Source: an uncultured Oscillospiraceae bacterium
GTDB taxonomy: Bacteria; Bacillota; Clostridia; Oscillospirales; Oscillospiraceae
Reading direction: 5' to 3'
DNA length: 64,000 bases
Assembly: GCA_910587395.1 (NCBI GenBank)
Contig: CAJULJ010000001.1
Span: forward strand, 79,752 to 143,751
The first letter of the stretch is position 1; each line of letters opens with the position of its first letter. Below the pieces are notes generated by a model. The model had not been told where the DNA came from and did not search any database. It worked only from the letters and a program-made list of their open reading frames with translations. Both the position numbers and the translations under genes were made by a program. Shown piece by piece: positions 33,513-41,937 of this stretch.

Positions 33513-33545
33513 CCGCTCCGGGGCCAAGGCTCCGGAGCGGTTGTT
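33513..33545 (+). terminator. Weak terminator-like hairpin after prs
   Basis: CCGCTCCGG pairs with CCGGAGCGG, followed by TTGTT, just before the pth ribosome binding site. Partial read-through into pth is likely. Confidence 0.5.
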
Positions 33546-33564
33546 CCCTTTGGGAGGTATCGAC

Positions 33565-34152
33565 GTGTTTTTCCAAAAAAAGGCTCCCGTATCCTGGCTC
33601 GTCGTGGGGCTGGGCAATCCGGGCGGCAAGTACGAGGACACCCGCCACAACGTGGGCTTCATGGTGGCGGACGAGCTGGGGGAACGGGGAAAGTTTCCCA
33701 TCCAGCGGCTGAAATATCATGCGCTCACCAACACCGCCGTCATCGGAGGGCAGGGGGCGCTGGTGATGAAGCCCACCACCTATATGAACCTGTCCGGCGA
33801 GGCGGTGGGAGAGGCGGCGCGGTTTTATAAGATCGCGCCGGACCATGTGCTGGTCATTTCCGACGACGTTGATCTGCCGCTGGGGAAGCTGAGGCTCCGC
33901 ACGGGCGGCTCCGCCGGAGGACATAACGGGCTGAAAAGCATCATTCAGCATCTGGGGTCCGATCAGTTTCCCAGGCTCAAGGTGGGCGTGGGGGGAAAGC
34001 CCCGCCCGGATTACGATATGGCGGACTGGGTGCTGAGCAGGCTTCAGGGCGAGGACAAAAAAGTCATGGATGAGGCGGTGCAGCGGGCCGCCGACGCGGT
34101 GGAGTGCTTTCTGCGGGACGGCCCCCAGAAGGCCATGAACCGCTATAACTAG
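33565..34152 (+). CDS. pth: Peptidyl-tRNA hydrolase
   Basis: This 195-residue protein has 'WLVVGLGNPGGKYEDTRHNV' with the catalytic His in TRHNVGF, 'MKPTTYMNLSG' and 'GGHNGLKSIIQHLGSDQFPR', all Pth hallmarks. It recycles peptidyl-tRNA. The start is GTG at 33565, eight nt behind GGGAGG; an upstream TTG frame is rejected. prs-pth-mfd is a common Firmicutes order. Confidence 0.95.
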   Translation: MFFQKKAPVSWLVVGLGNPGGKYEDTRHNVGFMVADELGERGKFPIQRLKYHALTNTAVIGGQGALVMKPTTYMNLSGEAVGEAARFYKIAPDHVLVISDDVDLPLGKLRLRTGGSAGGHNGLKSIIQHLGSDQFPRLKVGVGGKPRPDYDMADWVLSRLQGEDKKVMDEAVQRAADAVECFLRDGPQKAMNRYN

Positions 34153-34231
34153 CGGAGCTGCTTTGGAGGGCCGCCGCCTCCCGGCACGCTGACGCCCGAG
34201 TTTTCCAATTTTTCAAACTTTGAGGTAGCCC

Positions 34232-37200
34232 ATGAAACAGCTGTTGAACATTTTGGACAAGGTGCCGGAGTTTCTCCGGCTGACTGCCGACCTGGAGGCG
34301 GGCCGCTCGCCGGTGGAGGTGGCGGGCCTGTCCCCCATCCACCGCGCCCACTTCGCGGCGGGCCTGCTGGAGCGCCTGGACGCCCCCGTAGTCCTGCTCT
34401 GCGCCGACGAGGCGGAGTGCGCCCGCCTTGCGGCCGATGTCACCGCGCTGACCGGCGCCCCCGCCACCATGATCGGCGCACGGGAATTTCTGTTCCACGA
34501 CGGCGCGGTGGCCTCCAGGCAGTGGGAGCACCAGCGCCTGGCGGCATTCCACGCCATGGCGCTGGGCCAGACAAGGCTCATCGCCGCCACGGTGGAGGGC
34601 CTTTTGCAGCGCACCCTGCCGCCGGAGGAGCTGGCCGCCCACGTGGTCACGGTGGAGGCCGCCGGCAGCTACGACCTGGACGAGCTGGCCGACCGGCTGG
34701 CCGCTTTGGGCTACACCCGGTGCCAACAGGTGGAGGGCGTGGGCCAGTTCGCCCTGCGCGGCGGCATCCTGGACGTGTTCTCCCCCGGTCAGGAGGACCC
34801 TGTCCGGGTGGAGTTCTGGGATCGGGACGTGGACTCCATGGGCCTGTTCGACGTGTCCTCCCAGCGGCGGGTGGGGCGGCTGGACCGGGCGGTGTTTCTT
34901 CCCGTCAGCGAACTGCTCCCCATCCGGAAGGACGGCCGGTGGGAGCGCCTGGGCGACCGGCAGCTTCCCGCCCGTTACGCCCGGCTGGCCACCGCCGCGC
35001 ACCATCTGCCCCCGAACGCGGTGGTGTGCCTGTCCGAGTCCAGCCGGGTGGCGGAGCGGGGCAAAAACTGGCTGTGGCAGCTGAACGAGGATATCAAGAC
35101 CCTGCTGGAGGCGGGCAAGCTGGACGGCAGGCACGCGGTGTTCGCCGCCGGGATGGACGAGCTGATGGCGGTGCTCTCCGACCACGCCCTGTGTTTCCTG
35201 GATTCCTTCACCACCTCCGCCGCGCCCCTGCCGCCCAGGGATATCCTGACCGCTCAAGGGCGGCAGCTGTCCTCCTTTGGCGCCAGCCTGGACGCGGCGG
35301 CGGCGGACCTGACCCAGCTCCAGACCTCCAACGCGGGCACTGTGGTGCTGGTGGGCAGCGAACAGCGGGCCCTGAATCTGCAGTCCTTGCTCCGGGAGCG
35401 AAAGGTACGCTCGGCGGTGGACTTTCAGCTCCACGATCTGCCCCAGCCCGGGGGGATCACCATCGCCGTGGGGGGCTTGTCGGCGGGGTTTGACTACATC
35501 GGCTGCCCCTACGCCGTGCTGACGGAGGGCGGAAACGAGCCGCGCAAAAAGGGCAAGCGCCTGAAAAACGCCGCCGACCGCCGCAAGGTGGATTCCTTCA
35601 CAGACCTCTCCCCCGGAGATCTCATTGTTCACGAACACCACGGCATCGGCCGCTTTGTAGGCATGGTGAAGATGACGGTGGACGGGGTGGACAAGGACTA
35701 TGTCAAGCTGGCCTACGCCGGGGCGGACGTGCTCTATCTGCCCGCCACCCAGCTGGACGCCATCGCCAAGTACATCGGCAGCGGGGACGACCCGGAGACC
35801 AAAAAGCTGTCCAAGCTGGGGGGCACCGAGTGGGAGAAGGCCAAGACCCGCACCCGCAAGGCGGTCAAGGACCTTGCCAAGGGCCTCATCCAGCTCTACG
35901 CCCAGCGCCAGCGCCAGCCGGGGTACGCCTTCGCCCCCGATTCCCCCTGGCAGAAGGAATTTGAGGAGGACTTTCCCTACGACGAAACGGAGGACCAGCT
36001 GCGCTCCATCCGGGAGATCAAGCAGGACATGGAGACCCCCCGGCCCATGGACCGCCTGCTGTGCGGCGACGTGGGCTACGGCAAGACGGAGGTGGCCCTC
36101 CGTGCCGTCATGAAGTGCGTGCTGGACGGCAAGCAGGCGGCAATTCTGGTGCCCACCACCGTCCTGGCCCGCCAGCATTACCTCACCGCCCGCTCGCGCT
36201 TCGCCAAGTATCCGGTGGAGATCGAGGTGGTCAGCCGCTTCCGAACCCCCGCCCAGATGAAAAAGGCGCTGGCCGGGGTGGAAAACGGCTCGGTGGATCT
36301 GCTCATCGGCACCCACCGCCTGCTCCAAAAGGACGTGCGGTTCAAGGATCTGGGCCTGCTGGTGGTGGACGAGGAGCAGCGCTTCGGCGTCACCCACAAG
36401 GAGCGGCTGAAGGAGATGTCCAAGCAGGTGGACGTGCTCACCCTGTCCGCCACTCCCATCCCCCGCACGCTGAACATGGCCCTGAGCGGCATCCGGGACA
36501 TGTCCGCCATTGAGGAGCCCCCCTCCAACCGCCAGCCGGTGCAGACCTATGTGCTGGAGCACGACTGGTCCGTCCTGGCCGACGCCATGCGCCGGGAGCT
36601 GGAGCGGGGCGGACAGGTGTACTATCTCCACAACCGGGTGGACACCATCCAGCGCACCGCCGCCCGCATCAAGGAGATGCTGGGAGAGGACGTGGAGGTG
36701 GCGGTGGGCCACGGCAAAATGAGCCAGGAGGAGCTGTCCGAGGTGATGTCCCGCGTCTCCGACGGCGAGGTGGACGTGCTGGTGTGCACCACCATCATCG
36801 AAACGGGCATCGACATCGCCAACGTGAACACGCTGATCATCGAGGATGCGGACAAGATGGGGCTGTCCCAGCTCCACCAGATCCGGGGCCGGGTGGGCCG
36901 CTCCCCCCGGCGGGCCTACGCATATATGACCTATCGGCAGGGCAAGGTACTCACCGAGATTGCCGCCAAGCGGCTGTCCGCCATCCGGGAGTACGCCGAG
37001 TTCGGTTCCGGGTTCAAAATCGCCATGCGGGACCTGGAGATCCGGGGCGCGGGCAACCTGCTGGGCCCGGAGCAGTCCGGCTTTTTGATGAGCGTGGGCT
37101 ACGACCTGTACCTGAAGCTGCTGGAGGAGGCTGTTTTGGAGGAGAAGGGCGAGGCTCCGGTCAGAATTCCCGAGTGCACGGTGGATTTGACCGTGTCCGC

Positions 37201-37633
37201 CTCCATTCCCGACCGCTATGTGCCCGACGCGGGCCAGCGCATGGATTTGTACCGCCGCATTGCCCGGGTGCGCACCGAGGAAGATGCCGACGATGTGACC
37301 GACGAGCTCATCGACCGCTTCGGGGACCCGCCGCGGCAGGTCAACGCCCTCATCACCGTGGCCCTCCTTCGGGGCAGGGCCGCCGCCTGCGCCATCACCG
37401 ACATCTCTCAGAAGGGGACCGGGCTGGTGTTCACTCTGGACCGGTTTGATCTGGAGTCCATCGCCGCCCTGGCGGGGCAGTATCCGGGCCGGCTGCTGTT
37501 TTCTCCGGGCGACGTCCCCGCCTTCACCCTGAAATTGCGAAAGACCGACGACCCCCTGCGCGCCGCTTCTCAGGCGGTGGAGCGGTATGCCGCCCTGCTG
37601 GCTTCGGCCCCGTCCGCTCCCCAGGAAACCTGA
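34232..37633 (+). CDS. mfd: Transcription-repair coupling factor Mfd
   Basis: This 1133-residue SF2 translocase has a UvrB-homologous N-terminal module (to ~450) and an RNA-polymerase-interacting (CarD-like) domain, 'LSPGDLIVHEHHGIGRFVGM', near 460. The RecG-like motor has Walker A GDVGYGKT (~611), DEEQ box (~712) and motif VI 'QIRGRVGRSPRRAYAY' (~885). A TRCF C-terminal domain follows. It removes stalled RNA polymerase and recruits UvrA. Full usual length. A long minus-strand frame overlapping it is a G+C-rich shadow. Confidence 0.97.
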   Translation: MKQLLNILDKVPEFLRLTADLEAGRSPVEVAGLSPIHRAHFAAGLLERLDAPVVLLCADEAECARLAADVTALTGAPATMIGAREFLFHDGAVASRQWEHQRLAAFHAMALGQTRLIAATVEGLLQRTLPPEELAAHVVTVEAAGSYDLDELADRLAALGYTRCQQVEGVGQFALRGGILDVFSPGQEDPVRVEFWDRDVDSMGLFDVSSQRRVGRLDRAVFLPVSELLPIRKDGRWERLGDRQLPARYARLATAAHHLPPNAVVCLSESSRVAERGKNWLWQLNEDIKTLLEAGKLDGRHAVFAAGMDELMAVLSDHALCFLDSFTTSAAPLPPRDILTAQGRQLSSFGASLDAAAADLTQLQTSNAGTVVLVGSEQRALNLQSLLRERKVRSAVDFQLHDLPQPGGITIAVGGLSAGFDYIGCPYAVLTEGGNEPRKKGKRLKNAADRRKVDSFTDLSPGDLIVHEHHGIGRFVGMVKMTVDGVDKDYVKLAYAGADVLYLPATQLDAIAKYIGSGDDPETKKLSKLGGTEWEKAKTRTRKAVKDLAKGLIQLYAQRQRQPGYAFAPDSPWQKEFEEDFPYDETEDQLRSIREIKQDMETPRPMDRLLCGDVGYGKTEVALRAVMKCVLDGKQAAILVPTTVLARQHYLTARSRFAKYPVEIEVVSRFRTPAQMKKALAGVENGSVDLLIGTHRLLQKDVRFKDLGLLVVDEEQRFGVTHKERLKEMSKQVDVLTLSATPIPRTLNMALSGIRDMSAIEEPPSNRQPVQTYVLEHDWSVLADAMRRELERGGQVYYLHNRVDTIQRTAARIKEMLGEDVEVAVGHGKMSQEELSEVMSRVSDGEVDVLVCTTIIETGIDIANVNTLIIEDADKMGLSQLHQIRGRVGRSPRRAYAYMTYRQGKVLTEIAAKRLSAIREYAEFGSGFKIAMRDLEIRGAGNLLGPEQSGFLMSVGYDLYLKLLEEAVLEEKGEAPVRIPECTVDLTVSASIPDRYVPDAGQRMDLYRRIARVRTEEDADDVTDELIDRFGDPPRQVNALITVALLRGRAAACAITDISQKGTGLVFTLDRFDLESIAALAGQYPGRLLFSPGDVPAFTLKLRKTDDPLRAASQAVERYAALLASAPSAPQET

Positions 37634-37634
37634 T

Positions 37635-37663
37635 TTGCATTTCCCGCGCCGCTGGTGTATAAT
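37635..37663 (+). promoter_or_regulatory. Promoter of the foldase gene
   Basis: TTGCAT, 17-bp spacer, TATAAT at 37658-37663, immediately after the mfd stop codon. Confidence 0.75.
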
Positions 37664-37713
37664 GACGGAACACACTGTATGGTGTAAAACTTTTCCTAGG
37701 ATTGGAGAATATA

Positions 37714-38889
37714 ATGAAAAACTGGAAACGACTTCTGGCCCTGCTGTTGTCCGGGGCCATGGCCCTGTCCCTGTTCGCCTGCGGAGCTGGAAACGACCCT
37801 GCCAGCTCCGGTTATCCCGATTCCTCTGCGGAGGCGTCCGGCGATCCCTCCGCCTCCGCCACCCCTGAGATCGTGGCCGACCTGAGCCAGAGCCCCCTGG
37901 AATTCGCGGCGGGGCTGTCTCCTGACGACGTGCTGCTCACCGTCAACGGCGAGGAGATCCCCGCCGACCTGATGCTCTACTGGCTTGATTACAACTGCTA
38001 TGTGTTTATGTATCAATACGGCATTTATGGGGCCAGCCTTGACGAGTACGGCGGCGCGCTGCTGGAGGACGCCGTGTCCTTGTGCGTCAGCGAGGTCCTG
38101 TTGCGCCAGCGGGCGGCCCAACTGGGCTGTCTGCCCACCGACGCCCAGGTCCAGGAGGCCAAGGACCAGATGAACGCCGATCCGGACACCATCGACCTGT
38201 TCAAATCCGGCTATGGACTTACCGACCGCTCCCTGGAATACCTTTATCTGGCGGACGCCTACTATGACAATATGCTGGCCGCCGTCACCCACGAGCCGGA
38301 CGAGCAGGAGCTTCAGGAGTATATTGATTCCGAAGGGGTCTACCGCGTCAAACACATCCTGCTCAAGACCGTGGACGACAACCGCCAGCCCCTGTCCGAC
38401 GACGTGATCGCCGGGAAAAGGACCCAGGCGGAGGACCTACTCACCCAACTCCAGGCCGTGGACTCAGACGGGCTGCCGGCAAAATTTGACGAGCTGATGA
38501 TGGCCCACAGCGAGGACAATCCTCAGAACAATCCCGATGGCTACACCGCCACCAAGGGCCAGATGGTGGCCCCCTTTGAGGAGGCCTCCCTGGCCTTGAA
38601 GGAGGGGGAGCTGTCCGGCATCGTGGAGTCGGAATTCGGCTATCACATCATTCTGCGCCTGCCTCTCACCGGCGAGACCCTTACCCAGTACAAAAATAAT
38701 TTCCGCACCACCTCTCTGCGGGACCAGGTCGATCTGTGGCAGGAGGAGGCGGAGATCACGCGGGCGGACGCCCTGACCAATCTGAACGTGCCCGACTTCT
38801 ACGCCCGGATGAACGCCTACCTGCAAGCCCGGTCAGAGCAGAACGCCCCCGCCGAAAGCGCGCCCCTCGAGAGCGGCGGCGTGGGCTGA
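37714..38889 (+). CDS. prsA: PrsA-like lipoprotein peptidyl-prolyl isomerase (parvulin)
   Basis: This 391-residue protein has a lipoprotein signal (LSLFACG), a Ser/Ala-rich linker and a SurA/PrsA N-region ('LLTVNGEEIPADLMLYWLDY'). A parvulin domain follows from about 215: 'VKHILLKTVDD', 'AHSEDNPQNNPDG', 'KEGELSGIVESEFGYHIILR'. It assists folding of secreted proteins at the outer membrane face. GGAG with 8-nt spacing sets the ATG at 37714. The C-terminus ends in an Ala/Pro/Ser-rich tail. Confidence 0.9.
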   Translation: MKNWKRLLALLLSGAMALSLFACGAGNDPASSGYPDSSAEASGDPSASATPEIVADLSQSPLEFAAGLSPDDVLLTVNGEEIPADLMLYWLDYNCYVFMYQYGIYGASLDEYGGALLEDAVSLCVSEVLLRQRAAQLGCLPTDAQVQEAKDQMNADPDTIDLFKSGYGLTDRSLEYLYLADAYYDNMLAAVTHEPDEQELQEYIDSEGVYRVKHILLKTVDDNRQPLSDDVIAGKRTQAEDLLTQLQAVDSDGLPAKFDELMMAHSEDNPQNNPDGYTATKGQMVAPFEEASLALKEGELSGIVESEFGYHIILRLPLTGETLTQYKNNFRTTSLRDQVDLWQEEAEITRADALTNLNVPDFYARMNAYLQARSEQNAPAESAPLESGGVG

Positions 38890-38929
38890 CCCTTTTGACG
38901 TTGGACGCAGACTGTCCACCTTTCCCCTC

Positions 38930-38958
38930 TTGACAGCCGCCTCCCCATCTGCTATGAT
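38930..38958 (+). promoter_or_regulatory. Promoter of the P-type ATPase leader
   Basis: TTGACA at 38930-38935, 17-bp spacer, TATGAT at 38953-38958. Confidence 0.8.
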
Positions 38959-38966
38959 TTTCCTGT

Positions 38967-39058
38967 GATAAGGGAGTAATCGGCGGGACTTGTCCCGTTG
39001 CGGCAGCCAACAGCAAGGCGGTCTCCGCCTGGTTCCGTATGAAACGATAAGACTTATC
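38967..39058 (+). ncRNA. yybP-ykoY (Mn2+-sensing) riboswitch
   Basis: P1 is formed by GATAAG (38967-38972) and CTTATC (39053-39058). The conserved GGGAGTA follows the 5' strand, and CGATAAGACTT precedes the 3' strand, matching the family's AGNAAGACCTT loop. Two stems lie between (CGGCGGGACTTGTCCCG and AAGGCGGTCTCCGCCT). yybP-ykoY RNAs commonly control cation P-type ATPases, as here. Confidence 0.85.
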
Positions 39059-39091
39059 CGCAGTCTGAGACTGCGGATAAGTCTTTTTCTT
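39050..39091 (+). terminator. Riboswitch-controlled terminator
   Basis: AGACTTATCCGCAGTCT pairs with its complement ending AAGTCT and is followed by TTTTCTTTT. Its 5' arm includes the 3' strand of aptamer P1, so metal-bound P1 and the terminator are mutually exclusive; ligand should switch transcription on. Confidence 0.88.
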
Positions 39092-39167
39092 TTCCCGCTT
39101 GTCCTCTTCCCTATCATTCGACTCAGACAATCGTTATCATAGAAGAAAAGAAAAGGAGTGTTGATTC

Positions 39168-41780
39168 ATGAGCCAATGGTACGCCAAGACCTCCGGCCAG
39201 GTGCTCAGTGAGCTGAACGCCGGCCGGACCTCCGGCCTTTCTCCCCGCGAGGCGGAGGAACGGCTGGCGCAATACGGTCCCAACAAACTGGCCGGGGCGA
39301 AAAAGGAATCGCTGGCCGCCCGCTTCCTGGCTCAGATGAAGGACCCCATGATTCTCGTCCTGTTGGCCGCGGCGGCGCTGTCCCTGCTGTCCTCCGGCGG
39401 GGAGGACTGGGTGGAGGCCCTCATCATCCTGGTGATCGTGGTGGTGAACGCCTGCATCTCCATCTCCCAGGAGGATAGCGCGGAAAAGGCGCTGGAGGCT
39501 TTGCAAAAGATGTCTGCGCCGCTGGCAAAGGTCATCCGGGGCGGGCAGCAGCTCCGCCTGGAGACCGACGCCCTTGTCCCCGGCGACATCATCGTGCTGG
39601 AGGCGGGGGACCTGGTGCCCGCCGACGCCCGCATTCTGGAGTGCGCCAACCTCAAGGCGGACGAATCCGCCATGACGGGCGAATCCGTCCCGGTGAACAA
39701 ACAGGCGGAGGAGGTGCTTCCTCCGGAAACCGTCCTGGGCGACCGGAGCAATATGGTGATCTCGTCCACCGTCATCACCAACGGGCGGGCCGTCTGCGTG
39801 GTGACGGACACCGGCATGAACACCGAGGTGGGCCGCATCGCCGGAATGCTCATGGGCGAGGAGGACGCCTCCACCCCTCTTCAGCGCAAGCTGGCGGAAA
39901 TTTCAAAAACCCTGTCCTTCGTCTGCCTCGCCGTGTGCGCGGTCATGTTCGGCGTGGGCATGCTCTACCACCGGCCCATGCTGGAAATGCTGATGGCGGC
40001 GGTGTCCCTGGCGGTGGCCGCCATTCCCGAGGGCCTGCCCGCCATCGTCACCATCGTGCTGGCCCTGGGGGTTCAGCGGATGGTAAAGCACAACGCCATC
40101 GTCAAAAAGCTCCCCGCCGTGGAGACCCTGGGCTGCGCGGGCGTGATCTGCTCGGACAAGACGGGCACCCTGACCATGAACAAAATGACGGTGAAACAGG
40201 TTTGGACCCCCGGCGACCGCCACCGCAGGGAGGCCCTGACCATCGGCGCGCTCTGCAACGACACCGTGCTTGCCTCCGACGGCAAAACCACCGGCGACCC
40301 CACCGAAACCGCCTTTGTGGACGCGGCCCTGCTGGACGGCCTGGACAAAAACGTGATGGAAAAGGAGCTCCCCCGTGTGGCCGAGCTTCCCTTTGACTCC
40401 GACCGCAAGCTGATGAGCACCGTCCACCCCGTGGGCGGGAAATACCGGGTCATGGTAAAGGGAGCGCCGGATGTTCTTCTGTCCCGGTGCACCCACATCC
40501 TGGCGGGGTCCGCCGTTCCTCTCACCGCCTCCCTGGCCCGGGACGTGGAGGCCGCCAACGCCTCCATGGCGGAGCAGGCCCTCCGCGTTCTCGCCTGCGG
40601 GTATAAAGATATTGAAGTATTACCCTCCGGAAACCCTATCAGCGAGGAATTGGAGACCGGACTCACCTTTGTGGGCCTGGTGGGCATGATCGACCCGCCC
40701 CGGCTGGAGGTCAAGGACGCCGTGGCCCAGTGCTACGCCGCGGGCATCCGCCCGGTGATGATCACCGGCGACCATAAGCTGACCGCGGTTGCCATCGCCA
40801 GGGAGCTGGACATTTTCCGCTCCGGCGACCTTGCCATCACCGGCGAGGACCTGGACTTCATGCCCCAGGAGCTGCTGGAGCAGGACGTGGACAAATTCGC
40901 CGTCTACGCCCGCGTCTCCCCGGAGCACAAAATGCGCATCGTGAAGGCGTGGCAGAAAAAAGGCATGGTGGTGGCCATGACCGGCGACGGGGTCAATGAC
41001 GCCCCCGCCCTCAAGGTGGCGGACATCGGCTGCGCCATGGGCATCACCGGTACCGACGTGGCCAAGGGCGCGGCGGACATGATCCTCACCGACGACAACT
41101 TTGCCACCATTGTGAAAGCTGTGGAACAGGGCCGGGGCATTTACTCCAACATCAAGAAGGCCATCCACTACCTGCTCTCCTGCAACATCGGCGAGATCGT
41201 CACCCTGTTTCTTGCCACTCTGCTGAACTTCCACCAGCCCCCCCTGGTGGCGGTCCAGCTCCTGTGGCTGAATCTGGTGACCGACTCCCTTCCCGCCCTG
41301 GCCCTGGGCATGGAACCGGTGGAGCCCTCCGTGATGGAGGAAAAACCCCGGGCCGCCTCGGAGCCGCTGTTCACCAGGCGCTTCTCCATCCGCCTGGCCT
41401 GGCAGGGGGCCATGGTGGGCCTGCTGACCCTGGCGGCCTACTGGCTGGGGGAATATGTCCTCAGCGACCCCACCCTGGCGGACGCCACCGCCAACACCAT
41501 GGCCTTTGCCACCCTCACCTTCTGCCAGCTGTTCCACGCCTACGACGTGCGCAGCGAAACCCAGTCCATCGCCCATATCGGCCTGCTCACCAACCCCGCC
41601 ATGAACAAGGCCTTCCTGGTGGGCATGGCCCTTCAGCTGTCGGTGCTGCTCATCCCGCCCCTGCAAGCGGTATTCCAGGTCTGCACCCTGAATGCCGTGG
41701 AGTGGCTGGTGGTGCTGGGGCTCTCCCTCACCCCGCTGGTGGTCTGCGAGATCGAAAAGGCCCTCCGCCGCACCCGGTGA
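39168..41780 (+). CDS. Cation-transporting P-type ATPase (Ca2+/Mn2+ P2 type)
   Basis: This 870-residue P-type ATPase starts with a cation-ATPase N-domain. It has TGES in the actuator (~170), 'AAIPEGLPAIVTIVLALGVQ' in M4 (PEGL, P2 type) and DKTGTLTMNKMTV with the phosphorylated Asp near 330. 'TGDGVNDAPALKVADIG' lies near 605 and 'LWLNLVTDSLPALALG' in M6. The family pumps Ca2+ or Mn2+ out of the cytoplasm. The yybP-ykoY riboswitch, an Mn2+ sensor in characterised cases, argues that Mn2+ efflux is a physiological role. AAAGGAG precedes the ATG. Confidence 0.93.
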   Translation: MSQWYAKTSGQVLSELNAGRTSGLSPREAEERLAQYGPNKLAGAKKESLAARFLAQMKDPMILVLLAAAALSLLSSGGEDWVEALIILVIVVVNACISISQEDSAEKALEALQKMSAPLAKVIRGGQQLRLETDALVPGDIIVLEAGDLVPADARILECANLKADESAMTGESVPVNKQAEEVLPPETVLGDRSNMVISSTVITNGRAVCVVTDTGMNTEVGRIAGMLMGEEDASTPLQRKLAEISKTLSFVCLAVCAVMFGVGMLYHRPMLEMLMAAVSLAVAAIPEGLPAIVTIVLALGVQRMVKHNAIVKKLPAVETLGCAGVICSDKTGTLTMNKMTVKQVWTPGDRHRREALTIGALCNDTVLASDGKTTGDPTETAFVDAALLDGLDKNVMEKELPRVAELPFDSDRKLMSTVHPVGGKYRVMVKGAPDVLLSRCTHILAGSAVPLTASLARDVEAANASMAEQALRVLACGYKDIEVLPSGNPISEELETGLTFVGLVGMIDPPRLEVKDAVAQCYAAGIRPVMITGDHKLTAVAIARELDIFRSGDLAITGEDLDFMPQELLEQDVDKFAVYARVSPEHKMRIVKAWQKKGMVVAMTGDGVNDAPALKVADIGCAMGITGTDVAKGAADMILTDDNFATIVKAVEQGRGIYSNIKKAIHYLLSCNIGEIVTLFLATLLNFHQPPLVAVQLLWLNLVTDSLPALALGMEPVEPSVMEEKPRAASEPLFTRRFSIRLAWQGAMVGLLTLAAYWLGEYVLSDPTLADATANTMAFATLTFCQLFHAYDVRSETQSIAHIGLLTNPAMNKAFLVGMALQLSVLLIPPLQAVFQVCTLNAVEWLVVLGLSLTPLVVCEIEKALRRTR

Positions 41781-41828
41781 ACGGTCCGCAAAATTTCAGA
41801 GGTTTTGGCGAAAAATCCTGTTTGCCTG

Positions 41829-41897
41829 TTGCAATTTTGGTGGGACCTGTTTATAATGTTTGTTAGTTAGAATTCTAACAATGTCAGATTTCTAACA
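41829..41897 (+). promoter_or_regulatory. Promoter and palindromic operator of the thiolase operon
   Basis: TTGCAA at 41829-41834, 17-bp spacer, TATAAT at 41852-41857. The perfect 14-bp palindrome GTTAGAATTCTAAC at 41866-41879 lies at +1, within TTGTTAG-N8-CTAACAA. A second half-site TTCTAACAA at 41889-41897 repeats the right arm. A repressor operator is likely; the outer arms loosely resemble Rex half-sites, but the spacing does not fit. Confidence 0.7.
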
Positions 41898-41937
41898 AAC
41901 ATAGATCAGCAAAATTTTGATTTGGAGGTCGATTCCC

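Noticed and set aside
34064..37675. A minus-strand open frame of about 1200 codons opposite mfd
   Set aside because: It is antisense to a complete, well-conserved mfd, has His/Gly/Leu-biased composition typical of G+C-rich shadow frames, and lacks domains and a ribosome binding site. Similar long shadows oppose rny, uraA, the thiolase operon, aspS and the M23 gene region.
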